This document shows, piece after piece, positions 1 through 6,549 of a DNA stretch of 14,662 bases; within the stretch, counting starts at the first letter, position 1; each line of letters begins with the position of its first letter. The notes below the pieces were generated by a model. It was not told the origin of the DNA, did not search any database, and saw only the letters and a list, made by a program, of their open reading frames with translations. Source of the stretch: Hyphomicrobiales bacterium (GTDB taxonomy: Bacteria > Pseudomonadota > Alphaproteobacteria > Rhizobiales > Beijerinckiaceae); the NCBI GenBank assembly GCA_027489835.1, contig JAIXZF010000046.1, forward strand, positions 1 through 14,662. Direction: 5' to 3'. The translations under genes were made by a program, and so were the position numbers.

Positions 1-132
1 CATCAGGCCAGCGTCTTCATGGGGCTGGTCGAGGTCAGGGTCGCCTCGATTTCGGGCGATCGCGACGCGGCCCGGCGCAATCTGCAGGCCTTCGTCGACG
101 GGATCGAGGTGGCCGACGTGCCGCCTTCCTGA
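1..132 (+). CDS. 3' end of an unidentified gene (partial)
   Basis: Frame 1 is open from the window edge to a TGA at 130-132, giving 43 C-terminal residues that end in ADVPPS. I do not recognise the family. The fragment has an acidic/basic amphipathic stretch (SGDRDAARRNLQAFVDG) that could be a C-terminal helix. In many Hyphomicrobiales the gene before purS is purC, but this tail does not look like the end of PurC. A 99-base gap containing a strong hairpin separates it from purS. The open frame, codon use and missing start (outside the window) make a real gene likely, but its function cannot be stated. Confidence 0.5.
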   Translation, partial: HQASVFMGLVEVRVASISGDRDAARRNLQAFVDGIEVADVPPS

Positions 133-187
133 CAAAGCCGCGCCAAGCCAGTTGGCAAGGCGCTCGGGACAGCTTACGGGTCGAGTC

Positions 188-205
188 GGCCCGGGCATCC
201 GGGCC
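188..205 (+). terminator. GC-rich perfect hairpin between the upstream gene and purS
   Basis: GGCCCGG (188-194) and CCGGGCC (199-205) form a perfect 7-bp stem with a GCAT loop, 26 bases before the purS start. No T-run follows, so it is not a classic intrinsic terminator. It could be a terminator remnant for the upstream gene, an mRNA 3' end stabiliser, or a structured purS leader. Only the inverted repeat is seen; the role is inferred. Confidence 0.4.
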
Positions 206-231
206 TCCGATCCGCAACAGGCGAGGGCAGG

Positions 232-474
232 ATGAAGGCGCGCGTCACAGTCACGCTGAAGACCGGCGTTCTCGATCCGCAGGGCAAGGCGATCGAGGGC
301 GCCCTGGTCTCGCTCGGGGTCGCCGGCATCGGCTCCGTCCGTCAGGGCAAGATCTTCGACATCGACCTCAGGGGCGAGGATCGCCAGGCCGCCGAGAAGG
401 CCCTGGCCTCGGCCTGCGACAAGCTGCTCGCGAACACGGTCATCGAAGACTACAAGATCGACATCTCCGCCTGA
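232..474 (+). CDS. purS: Phosphoribosylformylglycinamidine synthase subunit PurS
   Basis: This 80-residue protein has the usual PurS length and pattern: an N-terminal beta strand (KARVTVTLKTGVLDPQGKAI), a central VRQGKIFDIDL, and a C-terminal helix followed by VIEDYKI. PurS is the small structural subunit of the three-part FGAM synthetase (PurS-PurL-PurQ), which carries out the fourth step of de novo purine synthesis in the cytoplasm. It helps bridge small PurL and the glutaminase PurQ and assists ammonia channelling. purQ follows after 16 bases, so the two are almost certainly co-transcribed. The start has GAGGG/AGG purine-rich sequence just upstream. purL is not in this window; a minus-strand gene follows purQ. 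Confidence 0.96.
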   Translation: MKARVTVTLKTGVLDPQGKAIEGALVSLGVAGIGSVRQGKIFDIDLRGEDRQAAEKALASACDKLLANTVIEDYKIDISA

Positions 475-490
475 GACCGAAGAGCCGACC

Positions 491-1186
491 ATGCGCGCCG
501 CCGTCATCACCTTTCCGGGCTCGAACCGCGACGGCGACGTGGCGAAGGCGCTGGCCCGGGTCGGGGCGGCGGTCCTGCCGGCCTGGCATGCCGACACGGC
601 GCTGCCCGAGCGCACCGACCTCGTGGTGCTGCCCGGCGGCTTTTCCTATGGCGACTATCTGCGCTGCGGCGCCATCGCCGGCCGCGCCGCGATCATGGAT
701 GCGGTGAGGGCGCATGCCGCGCGCGGGGGCCTCGTCCTCGCCATCTGCAACGGCTTCCAGATCGCCTGCGAGGCCGGGCTGCTTCCGGGCGTCCTCGCCC
801 GCAACGCGCATCTGCGCTTCGTCTGCAAGCGCCAGCACCTGCGTGTGGAGCGCGCCGACACGGCCTTCACCCATCGCTACGCGAAGGGCCAGGCCATCGA
901 TGTCTGCATCGCCCATGGCGAAGGAAACTACATCTGCGACGCCGCCACGCTGGAGCGCCTCGAGGGCGAAGGCCTCGTCGCCTTCCGCTACTGCGACTCA
1001 TCGGGAGCGGTGACGGCCGAGACCAACCCGAACGGATCGCAGGGCGGAATCGCCGGCATCTATTCGGCCGGGCTGAACGTGCTCGGCATGATGCCCCACC
1101 CCGAGAACCTGATCGACCCGCTCACCGGCGGCACGGACGGGCTGGGGATGTTCGAGAGCCTGATCGCCCGTCCCCGCGCCGCCTGA
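491..1186 (+). CDS. purQ: Phosphoribosylformylglycinamidine synthase subunit PurQ (glutaminase)
   Basis: This 231-residue class I glutamine amidotransferase supplies ammonia from glutamine to PurL in FGAM synthesis. The N-terminus carries the PurQ signature ITFPGSNRDGD (residues 6-16). VLPGGFSYGDYLR (46-58) forms the oxyanion region. The nucleophile is Cys86 in AICNGFQ, and the rest of the triad is His203 and Glu205 in MMPHPEN. The length is typical of stand-alone PurQ (about 220-230 residues), unlike the fused PurL of enterobacteria. The gene sits 16 bases after purS and ends 15 bases before the stop of the convergent dehydrogenase, so the purine transcription unit ends here and purL must be elsewhere. 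Confidence 0.97.
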   Translation: MRAAVITFPGSNRDGDVAKALARVGAAVLPAWHADTALPERTDLVVLPGGFSYGDYLRCGAIAGRAAIMDAVRAHAARGGLVLAICNGFQIACEAGLLPGVLARNAHLRFVCKRQHLRVERADTAFTHRYAKGQAIDVCIAHGEGNYICDAATLERLEGEGLVAFRYCDSSGAVTAETNPNGSQGGIAGIYSAGLNVLGMMPHPENLIDPLTGGTDGLGMFESLIARPRAA

Positions 1187-1201
1187 ACTGGCGGCTGGCC
1201 C

Positions 1202-1987
1202 TCACTTCGGCGCTAGCCTCACCGCGCCGTCGAGCCTGATGGTCGCCCCGTTGAGCATGTCGTTCTCGATGATCGACCGCGCCAGCGCCGCATATTCGGC
1301 CGGACGGCCAAGGCGCGACGGGTGCGGCACGGACTGCTCCAGCGCCTTGCGGTAGTCGTCCGCGATCGAGGCGAACATCGGCGTCTCGAACAGGCCGGGC
1401 ATGATGGTGACCACGCGGATCCCCGACGAGGCGAGGTCGCGCGCCACGGGCAGCGTCAGCGCCGCGACCCCGCCCTTGGACGCGGCATAGGCGGCCTGAC
1501 CGATCTGCCCGTCCTCCGCCGCGACCGATGCGGTGTTGATGATCACCCCGCGCGAGCCATCGGCGTTCGCGGGCCCGAGGGCCGCCATCGACACGGCGCA
1601 CTTCGCGATCATCCGGAAGGTGCCGATGAGATTGACGGCGATGACCGTCTCGAAGCTGGCCATGTCATGCGCCACGAGCTCGCCCGTGTCGCGCTTGCGC
1701 CCCACCACGCGCTTGCCGGGCGCGATGCCGGCGCAGTTGACCAGGATGCGTTCCGGACCATGCGCGGCGCGCGCCATGGACAGCGCCGCGTCCACCGAGG
1801 CGTCGGAGGTCACGTCGCAGGCGCAGGACACGCCGCCGATCTCGGCGGCCACGGCGGCCCCCCGCTCCGCGTTCATGTCGAGCACCGCGACCTTGACGCC
1901 GGCCGCGGCCAGCATGCGCGCAGTGGCCTCGCCAAGCCCCGACGCAGCCCCCGTGACGATGGCGGCCATTCCCGCTTCGAGCTTCAT
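1202..1987 (-). CDS. HSD10-like short-chain dehydrogenase (type II 3-hydroxyacyl-CoA dehydrogenase-like)
   Basis: This 261-residue classical SDR has the cofactor motif TGAASGLG (12-19), Asp37 at the end of the second strand (which favours NAD), NCAG (84-87), Asn119, Ser154 in NTASVAA, and the catalytic pair Tyr167/Lys171 in YAASK. The stretches RGVIINTASVAA, GQAAYAASKGG, SRLG.PAEYA and NGA.IRLDGA closely follow what I recall of animal 17-beta-HSD type 10/HADH2, which is also 261 residues and oxidises short-chain 3-hydroxyacyl-CoA with NAD. That activity is therefore likely but inferred from resemblance. The ATG at 1987 is preceded by AAGAGAG. The frame stays open upstream, but that stretch is low-complexity and not SDR-like. 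It is convergent with purQ and divergent from the DUF1232 gene, probably monocistronic. Confidence 0.88.
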   Translation of the reverse strand: MKLEAGMAAIVTGAASGLGEATARMLAAAGVKVAVLDMNAERGAAVAAEIGGVSCACDVTSDASVDAALSMARAAHGPERILVNCAGIAPGKRVVGRKRDTGELVAHDMASFETVIAVNLIGTFRMIAKCAVSMAALGPANADGSRGVIINTASVAAEDGQIGQAAYAASKGGVAALTLPVARDLASSGIRVVTIMPGLFETPMFASIADDYRKALEQSVPHPSRLGRPAEYAALARSIIENDMLNGATIRLDGAVRLAPK

Positions 1988-2161
1988 GCCATGTCTCTCT
2001 TCATGTCCGGTTTCGCCCTGCGGGCCTTGCCCCTTGCCCATTACGGTTAGCGCAGGCCGATCCGCCGGCAAAGCCGCACCCGCGCCCCTCCGCCGTGCAG
2101 CGATGCGCGCCGGGCCGCGCCCCCTTGCGCCGACGGCTCCCAGGGGCCAAATCTTCGGGCC

Positions 2162-2168
2162 GAGGAGG
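2162..2168 (+). promoter_or_regulatory. Shine-Dalgarno sequence fixing the DUF1232 start
   Basis: GAGGAGG lies 6 bases before the ATG at 2175. It fixes the start there, although the same frame is open for several hundred bases upstream. Confidence 0.85.
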
Positions 2169-2174
2169 ATCGCC

Positions 2175-2549
2175 ATGTCAGGCAGGTTCGAGAGCCGCTT
2201 CACCCGCGCCGAAATCGAGCGGATGCGCCAGATCGCGCGCGACGAGGATGGCCTCGGCCGGACGCTGCTCGACATGCTGGGCCGCGTCGCCCGCTCCGTG
2301 CCCTTCGCGCAGGACGTGCTGGCGGCCTGGTTCTGCGCGCGCGACCCGGCGACCCCGGCGCGCGTCCGCTACACGCTGATCATGGCGGTCGCGTACTTCG
2401 TCCTGCCGATCGACGCCATTCCGGACATCATCCCCTTCCTCGGCTTCACGGACGACGCGGCGGTGATCGCAGCGGCGCTGGCGGCGGTCGCCGGCTCGAT
2501 CAAGCCCGAGCATCGCGACAGGGCGCGGGAGACGCTCGACCGGCTCTAG
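2175..2549 (+). CDS. DUF1232 (YkvA-like) family membrane protein
   Basis: This 124-residue protein carries the DUF1232 core at residues 65-98: a hydrophobic helix (YTLIMAVAYFVL) followed by PIDAIPDIIPFLGFTDD, the family's most conserved segment. A second hydrophobic stretch (AAVIAAALAAVAGSI, 95-109) precedes a charged tail. The N-terminal 55 residues form a charged helix unique to this subgroup. The family is widespread in bacteria and has no established biochemical function; a small inner-membrane protein is the safest description. The start is set by a strong GAGGAGG. It is divergent from the HSD10-like gene (187-base gap with no clear promoter) and convergent with the sigma factor gene. 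Confidence 0.9.
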   Translation: MSGRFESRFTRAEIERMRQIARDEDGLGRTLLDMLGRVARSVPFAQDVLAAWFCARDPATPARVRYTLIMAVAYFVLPIDAIPDIIPFLGFTDDAAVIAAALAAVAGSIKPEHRDRARETLDRL

Positions 2550-2551
2550 CC

Positions 2552-2568
2552 GCCGGTCTGCGGCCGGC
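2552..2568. terminator. Small inverted repeat between convergent DUF1232 and sigma genes
   Basis: GCCGG (2552-2556) and CCGGC (2564-2568) flank a 7-base loop in the 20-base gap between two convergent stop codons. It could serve as a bidirectional terminator, but it is short and has no T-run. Confidence 0.25.
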
Positions 2569-2569
2569 C

Positions 2570-3133
2570 TCAGGTCGCTTCGACTACGCCCTCGGCCTCG
2601 AGCGCGCGCCTGAGCCGCGTGAAGGCCAGCCTGATGCGCGACTTGACCGTGCCCAGCGGAAGGCCGGTGGCGTCAGAGATCTGGCTGTGCGACAGCCCCT
2701 CGAAGAAGGCGAGCTTGACGAGGTCGAGCTGCTCGGACGGCAGCCCGGACATGGCCTGCCGCACGATCTCCTCGCGGCGCTGCACGTCCATGAGCTTGTC
2801 GAGATCCGGCGTCGACGCGGGCTGGAGCATCGGCTCGTCCGGATCGAACTCGCCCTTGTCGCGACGCGCGAGATCGATGCGCCGGTTCCGCGCGATCCGG
2901 TAGAGCCAGGTCGAGAGCGAGGATTTGGCCGGGTCGAACAGGGCGGCCTTGCGCCACAGCGTCGACATCACGTCCTGGACGATCTCCTCCGCCAGCGCGT
3001 GGTCGGAGCCGAGCCTGATCAGATAGGCGTTGAGGCGGGGCGCGAAATGGTCGAACAGGCGCGTGAACGCCTCCCGATCGCGTCGTTGCGCGACATCGGC
3101 CACCCATGCCGCGAACTGTGCCGGGTTCGACAA
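2570..3133 (-). CDS. ECF RNA polymerase sigma factor (RpoE/ChrR-type, ECF11-like)
   Basis: Read from the TTG at 3133 this is a 187-residue extracytoplasmic-function sigma factor. Region 2 spans about 23-92 (FTRLFDHFAPRL, AEEIVQDVM, FDPAK..LSTWLYRIARNRRID) and region 4 about 125-178, with the helix-turn-helix SHSQISDATGLPLGTVKSRI. The FDPAK...RIARNRRID and GLPLGTVKSRIRLA segments resemble Rhodobacter sphaeroides RpoE, the singlet-oxygen sigma factor controlled by the zinc anti-sigma ChrR. The TTG start is supported by GAGGG 7 bases upstream and by family length. The frame is open back to an ATG at 3268, but those 45 residues are Arg/Gly/Pro-rich with no family resemblance. No anti-sigma gene lies on either side, which is unusual for this group. 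It is divergent from the ialB-like gene. Confidence 0.9.
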   Translation of the reverse strand: MSNPAQFAAWVADVAQRRDREAFTRLFDHFAPRLNAYLIRLGSDHALAEEIVQDVMSTLWRKAALFDPAKSSLSTWLYRIARNRRIDLARRDKGEFDPDEPMLQPASTPDLDKLMDVQRREEIVRQAMSGLPSEQLDLVKLAFFEGLSHSQISDATGLPLGTVKSRIRLAFTRLRRALEAEGVVEAT

Positions 3134-3140
3134 TCCCTGT

Positions 3141-3145
3141 CCCTC
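3141..3145 (-). promoter_or_regulatory. Shine-Dalgarno sequence for the TTG start of the sigma factor
   Basis: On the minus strand GAGGG sits 7 bases before the TTG at 3133, a proper spacing. The alternative ATG at 3268 has only GGAA 2-3 bases away. This favours the 187-residue product. Confidence 0.5.
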
Positions 3146-3253
3146 GTCGGATCCTCCGCCCCGCGCCGCCCGCGCTTTCCCCCCGGAAAACGGACGCCGC
3201 TGCGGCGGATGATCGTCGCAGGCGGCCCACGACCCCCGTGGCCTTCCTGCGTG

Positions 3254-3287
3254 CCGGGAACGTGACATGTTTCCGGGCCGAACGGAA
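3254..3287. promoter_or_regulatory. Nested inverted repeats built from GGAAC/GTTTCC half sites
   Basis: CCGGGAAC (3254-3261) and GTTTCCGG (3269-3276) match at 7 of 8 positions around a 7-base spacer. TTCCG (3271-3275) also pairs with CGGAA (3283-3287), again with 7 bases between. The array lies between the divergent sigma-factor and ialB-like genes, upstream of the preferred sigma start. It could be an operator for a dimeric regulator. Only the symmetry is seen; no regulator can be named. Confidence 0.3.
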
Positions 3288-3321
3288 CAGAAATAAGCGG
3301 TATCGCAATTTCGCCCGGTTC

Positions 3322-3334
3322 ATGTCATTGACAT
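3322..3334. promoter_or_regulatory. 13-base perfect palindrome overlapping a TTGACA element
   Basis: ATGTCA-T-TGACAT is perfectly symmetric. It contains a consensus-like -35 hexamer TTGACA (3328-3333) on the plus strand, and TGACAT also occurs at 3263-3268. No good -10 lies 16-18 bases downstream (3350-3357 reads GGTCATGC). The position in a divergent control region suggests a repressor or activator site, but this is inferred from symmetry alone. Confidence 0.3.
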
Positions 3335-3375
3335 CGCCGATCGCGGTGAGGTCATGCCGATCCGCTCCCGCCATG

Positions 3376-3381
3376 CTAGAT
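3376..3381 (+). promoter_or_regulatory. Candidate -10 element immediately ahead of the ialB-like start
   Basis: CTAGAT (extended GCTAGATAC) ends 8 bases before the ATG at 3390. If used as a -10 box, transcription would begin at or next to the A of that ATG, giving a leaderless message. This fits the absence of a Shine-Dalgarno sequence before this ATG. No recognisable -35 stands at the right distance. Confidence 0.3.
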
Positions 3382-3389
3382 ACGCCCCC

Positions 3390-3968
3390 ATGATTCGCAC
3401 CGCTTTTCTCGCGACCGGCCTGTTGGGTTCAGCCGTCCTGATCTCGCTGCCGGCCTTGGCGCAGACCCGGCCGGCCGCGGCCCGCCCGGCGGCAGCCCCT
3501 GCGGCCGCTCCCGCCCAGCCCGGCCAGGGCCAGGCCTTCGAGCTCGGCACCTTCGGAGACTGGACGGCCTATTCCTCCGGACAGGGCCGCGCCAAGGTCT
3601 GCTACATCCTCACCAAGCCCAAGGAGCGCCTGCCCAAGACGCTCAACCGCGATCCCGGCTTCCTCTTCATCACCACGCGTCCGGGCGAGCAGGTGCGCAA
3701 CGAGGTGAGCTTCGTGCTGGGCTTCGCCGCCAAGGAAAGCGTTCCGGGCGAGGCCATCATCGGCCCGACGAAGTTCGCGCTGGCGCCCAAGGGCAAGAAT
3801 GCCTGGATCGCCAATGCCGCCGAGGAAGGCGCCTTCCTCGAGGCGGCACGCCGTGGCCAGACGGTGAACGTCAACGTCACGTCGGGCCGGGGCAACGCCA
3901 CGACCGACCGCTACTCCTTCGCCGGCCTCGGCCAGGCGTTGGACCGCATGCGCCGCGAGTGCCCCTGA
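3390..3968 (+). CDS. Secreted invasion-associated locus B (IalB) family protein
   Basis: This 192-residue protein begins with a signal peptide (MIRTAFLATG..ISLPALA, cleavage expected after residue 24). An Ala/Pro-rich linker (about 25-48) follows, then an IalB-type domain. Visible family features are FELGTFGDWTAY, VCYILTKP, an FVLGF/GEAIIGPTKFALAP core, and two cysteines (Cys71 and Cys191) that could form a disulphide in the periplasm. The family is named after a Bartonella protein linked to erythrocyte invasion, but it is widespread in free-living Hyphomicrobiales with unknown function, so no virulence role should be assumed. A start at 3354, 12 codons upstream and preceded by GGTGAGG, is possible. 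It is divergent from the sigma factor gene; rlmN follows 127 bases downstream. Confidence 0.85.
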   Translation: MIRTAFLATGLLGSAVLISLPALAQTRPAAARPAAAPAAAPAQPGQGQAFELGTFGDWTAYSSGQGRAKVCYILTKPKERLPKTLNRDPGFLFITTRPGEQVRNEVSFVLGFAAKESVPGEAIIGPTKFALAPKGKNAWIANAAEEGAFLEAARRGQTVNVNVTSGRGNATTDRYSFAGLGQALDRMRRECP

Positions 3969-4012
3969 GCCCACCGCCGGGATTCGGATTTCCTCGCAAA
4001 TCATGGTAGGCG

Positions 4013-4027
4013 CACCCAGATAGGGTG
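4013..4027 (+). terminator. Short hairpin between the ialB-like gene and rlmN
   Basis: CACCC (4013-4017) and GGGTG (4023-4027) form a perfect stem around AGATA, 44 bases after the ialB-like stop. A second symmetric element, GATTT (3987-3991)/AAATC (3998-4002), lies just before it in the most AT-rich part of the gap. There is no T-run, so this may be a weak terminator or part of the rlmN leader. Confidence 0.25.
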
Positions 4028-4095
4028 GGGCCTTCCCGGCGCAGGGCCTTGCGCGCCGCAGGGACGGCCCGCTTCCCGCCAGTGGCCCCGGACCG

Positions 4096-5349
4096 ATGTC
4101 GGACATGCCTGACCAGATGACTGCCCTCGCTTTCCTGGCGCCTGAAGCGCCCGCGGCCACCGCCGCGCCGTCGTCCAGGCCCTCGCTCGTGGGACGGACC
4201 CGCGCAGGGCTGTCGGCCGCGATGGCCGAGGCGGGCGTGCCGGAGCGCGAGCTCAGGATGCGGACCTCGCAAATCTGGAACTGGGTCTACCATCACGGGG
4301 TGCGCGACTTTTCCGAGATGCGCAATGTCGGCAAGGACCTGAAATCGGCGCTCGAGGCCCGCTTCACCCTGCGCCGCCCCGAGGTCACGGCCTCCCAGGT
4401 CTCGCGCGACGGCACCCGCAAATGGCTCCTGAAGATGCAGCCCACCGGCCCGCATGACCGCGGCGCCGAAATCGAATGCGTCTACATCCCCGAGACCGAC
4501 CGCGGCACGCTCTGCGTCTCCAGCCAGGTCGGCTGCACGCTCACCTGCACCTTCTGCCACACCGGGACGCAGCGGCTGGTGCGCAACCTCACCAGCGCCG
4601 AGATCGTCGCCCAGCTCATGGTCGCCCGCGACATGATCGGCGATTTCCCCGGCCGCACTGCGCCGACCGACGGGCTGTTGCCCGGCGAAGGCAGCCGCTT
4701 CGTCTCCAACATCGTCTTCATGGGCATGGGCGAGCCGCTCTACAACGCGGACGCCGTCACCGACGCGATCGACACGATCGCCGACGGTGACGGCCTCTCC
4801 GTGGGCCGCCGCCGCATCACCGTCTCGACCTCGGGCGTGGTGCCCGAGATCGGCCCGCTGGGCGCGCGCTCCAACGCGATGCTCGCCATCTCGCTGCATG
4901 CCGTGCGCGACGAGCTGCGCGACGAGCTCGTGCCGCTGAACCGGAAATACCCGATCCGCGACCTGCTCGATGCCTGCCGCGCCTATCCAGGCCTGTCGAA
5001 CGCGCGCCGCATCACCTTCGAGTACGTGATGCTCAAGGGCGTCAACGACAGCGATGCCGACGCGCGCGAGCTGGTCAGGCTGCTCAAGGGCATCCCGGCC
5101 AAGATCAACCTGATCCCTTTCAATCCATGGCCCGGCACGCGCTATGAATGCTCGGACTGGGACCGGATCGAGCGCTTCTCCGACATCGTCTTCCGCGCCG
5201 GCTACGCCTCTCCCGTGCGCACGCCGCGCGGCCGCGACATCCTCGCCGCCTGCGGCCAGCTCAAGAGCGAGACCGAGAAGCTCTCGGCCCGCGCCCGCAT
5301 GATGCTCGACGAGGCCGGCGCCTCGCCTTCAACTTCGCCCCTGGCCTGA
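4096..5349 (+). CDS. rlmN: 23S rRNA (adenine-2-C2) methyltransferase RlmN (also tRNA)
   Basis: This 417-residue radical-SAM enzyme methylates C2 of A2503 in 23S rRNA and A37 in some tRNAs, which aids translational fidelity. The [4Fe-4S]-binding cysteines are Cys147, Cys151 and Cys154 (CTLTCTFC). Cys140 corresponds to the reactive cysteine of E. coli RlmN (Cys118), and Cys386 in ILAACGQL to the methyl-carrying Cys355. The SAM-binding GMGEPL is at 210-215. It is longer than the E. coli enzyme because of an Ala/Pro-rich N-terminus (about 10-30) and an insertion at about 184-200, both common in alphaproteobacterial RlmN. No strong Shine-Dalgarno precedes 4096, and Met4 or Met8 are alternatives. 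The next gene starts 7 bases after the stop, so the two are probably co-transcribed. Confidence 0.97.
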   Translation: MSDMPDQMTALAFLAPEAPAATAAPSSRPSLVGRTRAGLSAAMAEAGVPERELRMRTSQIWNWVYHHGVRDFSEMRNVGKDLKSALEARFTLRRPEVTASQVSRDGTRKWLLKMQPTGPHDRGAEIECVYIPETDRGTLCVSSQVGCTLTCTFCHTGTQRLVRNLTSAEIVAQLMVARDMIGDFPGRTAPTDGLLPGEGSRFVSNIVFMGMGEPLYNADAVTDAIDTIADGDGLSVGRRRITVSTSGVVPEIGPLGARSNAMLAISLHAVRDELRDELVPLNRKYPIRDLLDACRAYPGLSNARRITFEYVMLKGVNDSDADARELVRLLKGIPAKINLIPFNPWPGTRYECSDWDRIERFSDIVFRAGYASPVRTPRGRDILAACGQLKSETEKLSARARMMLDEAGASPSTSPLA

Positions 5350-5356
5350 GGCCGCG

Positions 5357-5872
5357 ATGCGCTCCGCGGCCCGCCTCCTGCTGATCATTCCACTGGCGCT
5401 GCTGATCGCCTTCGGGGCCGGCGGCTTCTTCCTGACGCTGGCCACGGCCTTCTCCCCGGCGCTGGCCAAGCTCGCCATCGGCGCCGTCGGCGCGCTGGGC
5501 GACGTGATCTTCGGCCTCGCCTTCGAGGGCGAGGATCCGGCGCCCCTCGCGCTCGCGGCGGGCTGGCAGGGTCTCAAGCTCGCCTTCGCCATCCTGGTCG
5601 CCCCGGTGCTCGTGACCGCCATCGCCACGGAGCTGTTCCGCCAGCCCGGCGCGCTCTTGCAGATGACGCTCACCGGCCTGCTCGCGGCGGCGTTCCCGGC
5701 GGCGATCATCGGGCTCAACCGCCTGCCGACCGGCGCCGAGGCGCAGGTGCTCGCCGCCTTCTTCCTGACCGGCGCCGTGACGGGCTGGGTCTACTGGCTC
5801 ATCGCCGGGCGCGGCGCGGCGCCACCGGCGGCGCGGGCCGTCAGCGTCCCGCCTGCGTCAGCAGGATCTTGA
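5357..5872 (+). CDS. Conserved four-helix membrane protein of unknown function
   Basis: This 171-residue, very hydrophobic protein has four likely membrane segments: about 5-30, 74-92, 101-120 and 131-150. The N-terminal segment could alternatively be a signal anchor. The tail (153-171) is Ala/Pro-rich and soluble. I do not recognise a named domain. It starts 7 bases after rlmN, which implies translation from the same message, but nothing in the sequence links it functionally to rRNA methylation. Its 3' end overlaps the 3' end of the convergent LysE-family gene by 32 bases. Confidence 0.75.
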   Translation: MRSAARLLLIIPLALLIAFGAGGFFLTLATAFSPALAKLAIGAVGALGDVIFGLAFEGEDPAPLALAAGWQGLKLAFAILVAPVLVTAIATELFRQPGALLQMTLTGLLAAAFPAAIIGLNRLPTGAEAQVLAAFFLTGAVTGWVYWLIAGRGAAPPAARAVSVPPASAGS

Positions 5873-6494
5873 CCGCGAACAATCCGAACAGGCTGCCGAA
5901 GGTCCAGTCGATGGCCCTGAGAGCGCGCGGACGGCTCTTGAGGTAGCGCACCAGCCGCTCCGCCAGCAGGATCATGACGATGGCGAGCGGGATCGACAGC
6001 GCTACGAAATAGAGGCCGAGAAAGGCCATCTTGTTCGCGGCATGAGGGTCCGTGGCGCTGACGAACTGCGGCAGGAAGGTCACGAAGAACAGCACGACCT
6101 TCGGATTGGAGAGGTTGATCCCGATGCCGATGAGGAAGCTGCGCCAGACGACGCGCCGTGCCGCCTCGGGGTCGGCCTCCGCTTTCACGTTGAGCGAGGA
6201 GCCGTTGCGGATCGCGTCCCACGCCATCCAGCCCAGATAGCCCGCTCCGACCACCTTCAGCACGGTGAAGGCGGCTTCCGATGCGCTCAGCAGCGCCGAC
6301 AGCCCGACGGCCGCCAGCAGCGTGTGGATGATGCAGCCGATCTGCGCGCCCAGCATGGCCGCGACGCCGTGGCGCCGACCGCCGCTCATCGTGCGCGACA
6401 GGAACAGGCTCATGTCGGGCCCCGGCGTGATGAACAGGACGAGGCACGCCAGCGTATAGGCCGCGAGGACGGCGGGGTCGGGAAGGAAGGTCAT
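5841..6494 (-). CDS. LysE/RhtB-family amino acid (or small metabolite) exporter
   Basis: Read from the ATG at 6494 this is a 217-residue inner-membrane protein, the usual LysE/RhtB length. Family hallmarks are FITPGPDM near the N-terminus (21-28), GGRRHGVAAMLGAQIG (38-53), YLGWMAWDAIR (86-96) and NLSNPKVVLFF (127-137). About six membrane helices are visible. Members export amino acids or related metabolites by proton antiport; the substrate cannot be read from sequence. A TTG 6 codons upstream (6512) is an alternative start. It lies 55 bases after the gamma-glutamyltransferase gene on the same strand, so they may share a transcript, and its 3' end overlaps the membrane protein on the other strand. 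Confidence 0.92.
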   Translation of the reverse strand: MTFLPDPAVLAAYTLACLVLFITPGPDMSLFLSRTMSGGRRHGVAAMLGAQIGCIIHTLLAAVGLSALLSASEAAFTVLKVVGAGYLGWMAWDAIRNGSSLNVKAEADPEAARRVVWRSFLIGIGINLSNPKVVLFFVTFLPQFVSATDPHAANKMAFLGLYFVALSIPLAIVMILLAERLVRYLKSRPRALRAIDWTFGSLFGLFAVKILLTQAGR

Positions 6495-6549
6495 GGCCGA
6501 GCTTGAGCCCAAGCCCGGCCGCCGATCAAGTGGCTTCGGCGCAGCCCGG

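Noticed and set aside
133..231. ZTP (pfl) riboswitch in the purS leader
   Set aside because: The CCGGGCAT segment recalls the 3' part of that motif, but the rest of the consensus and the pseudoknot partner are not present; a simple hairpin explains it.
2172..2275. N-terminal extension of the HSD10-like gene back to 2275
   Set aside because: The added residues overlap the DUF1232 gene, are low-complexity, and lie before a complete SDR N-terminus with its own ATG and purine-rich upstream sequence.
3134..3268. Longer sigma factor starting at the ATG at 3268
   Set aside because: The extra 45 residues are Arg/Gly/Pro-rich and unlike the family. The TTG at 3133 has a well-spaced GAGGG and gives the normal length. 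It cannot be fully excluded.
3257..3305. EcfG-type general stress promoter (GGAAC-N16/17-CGTT)
   Set aside because: Two GGAAC elements (3257-3261, 3284-3288) were checked; neither has a CGTT-like box 16-17 bases downstream.
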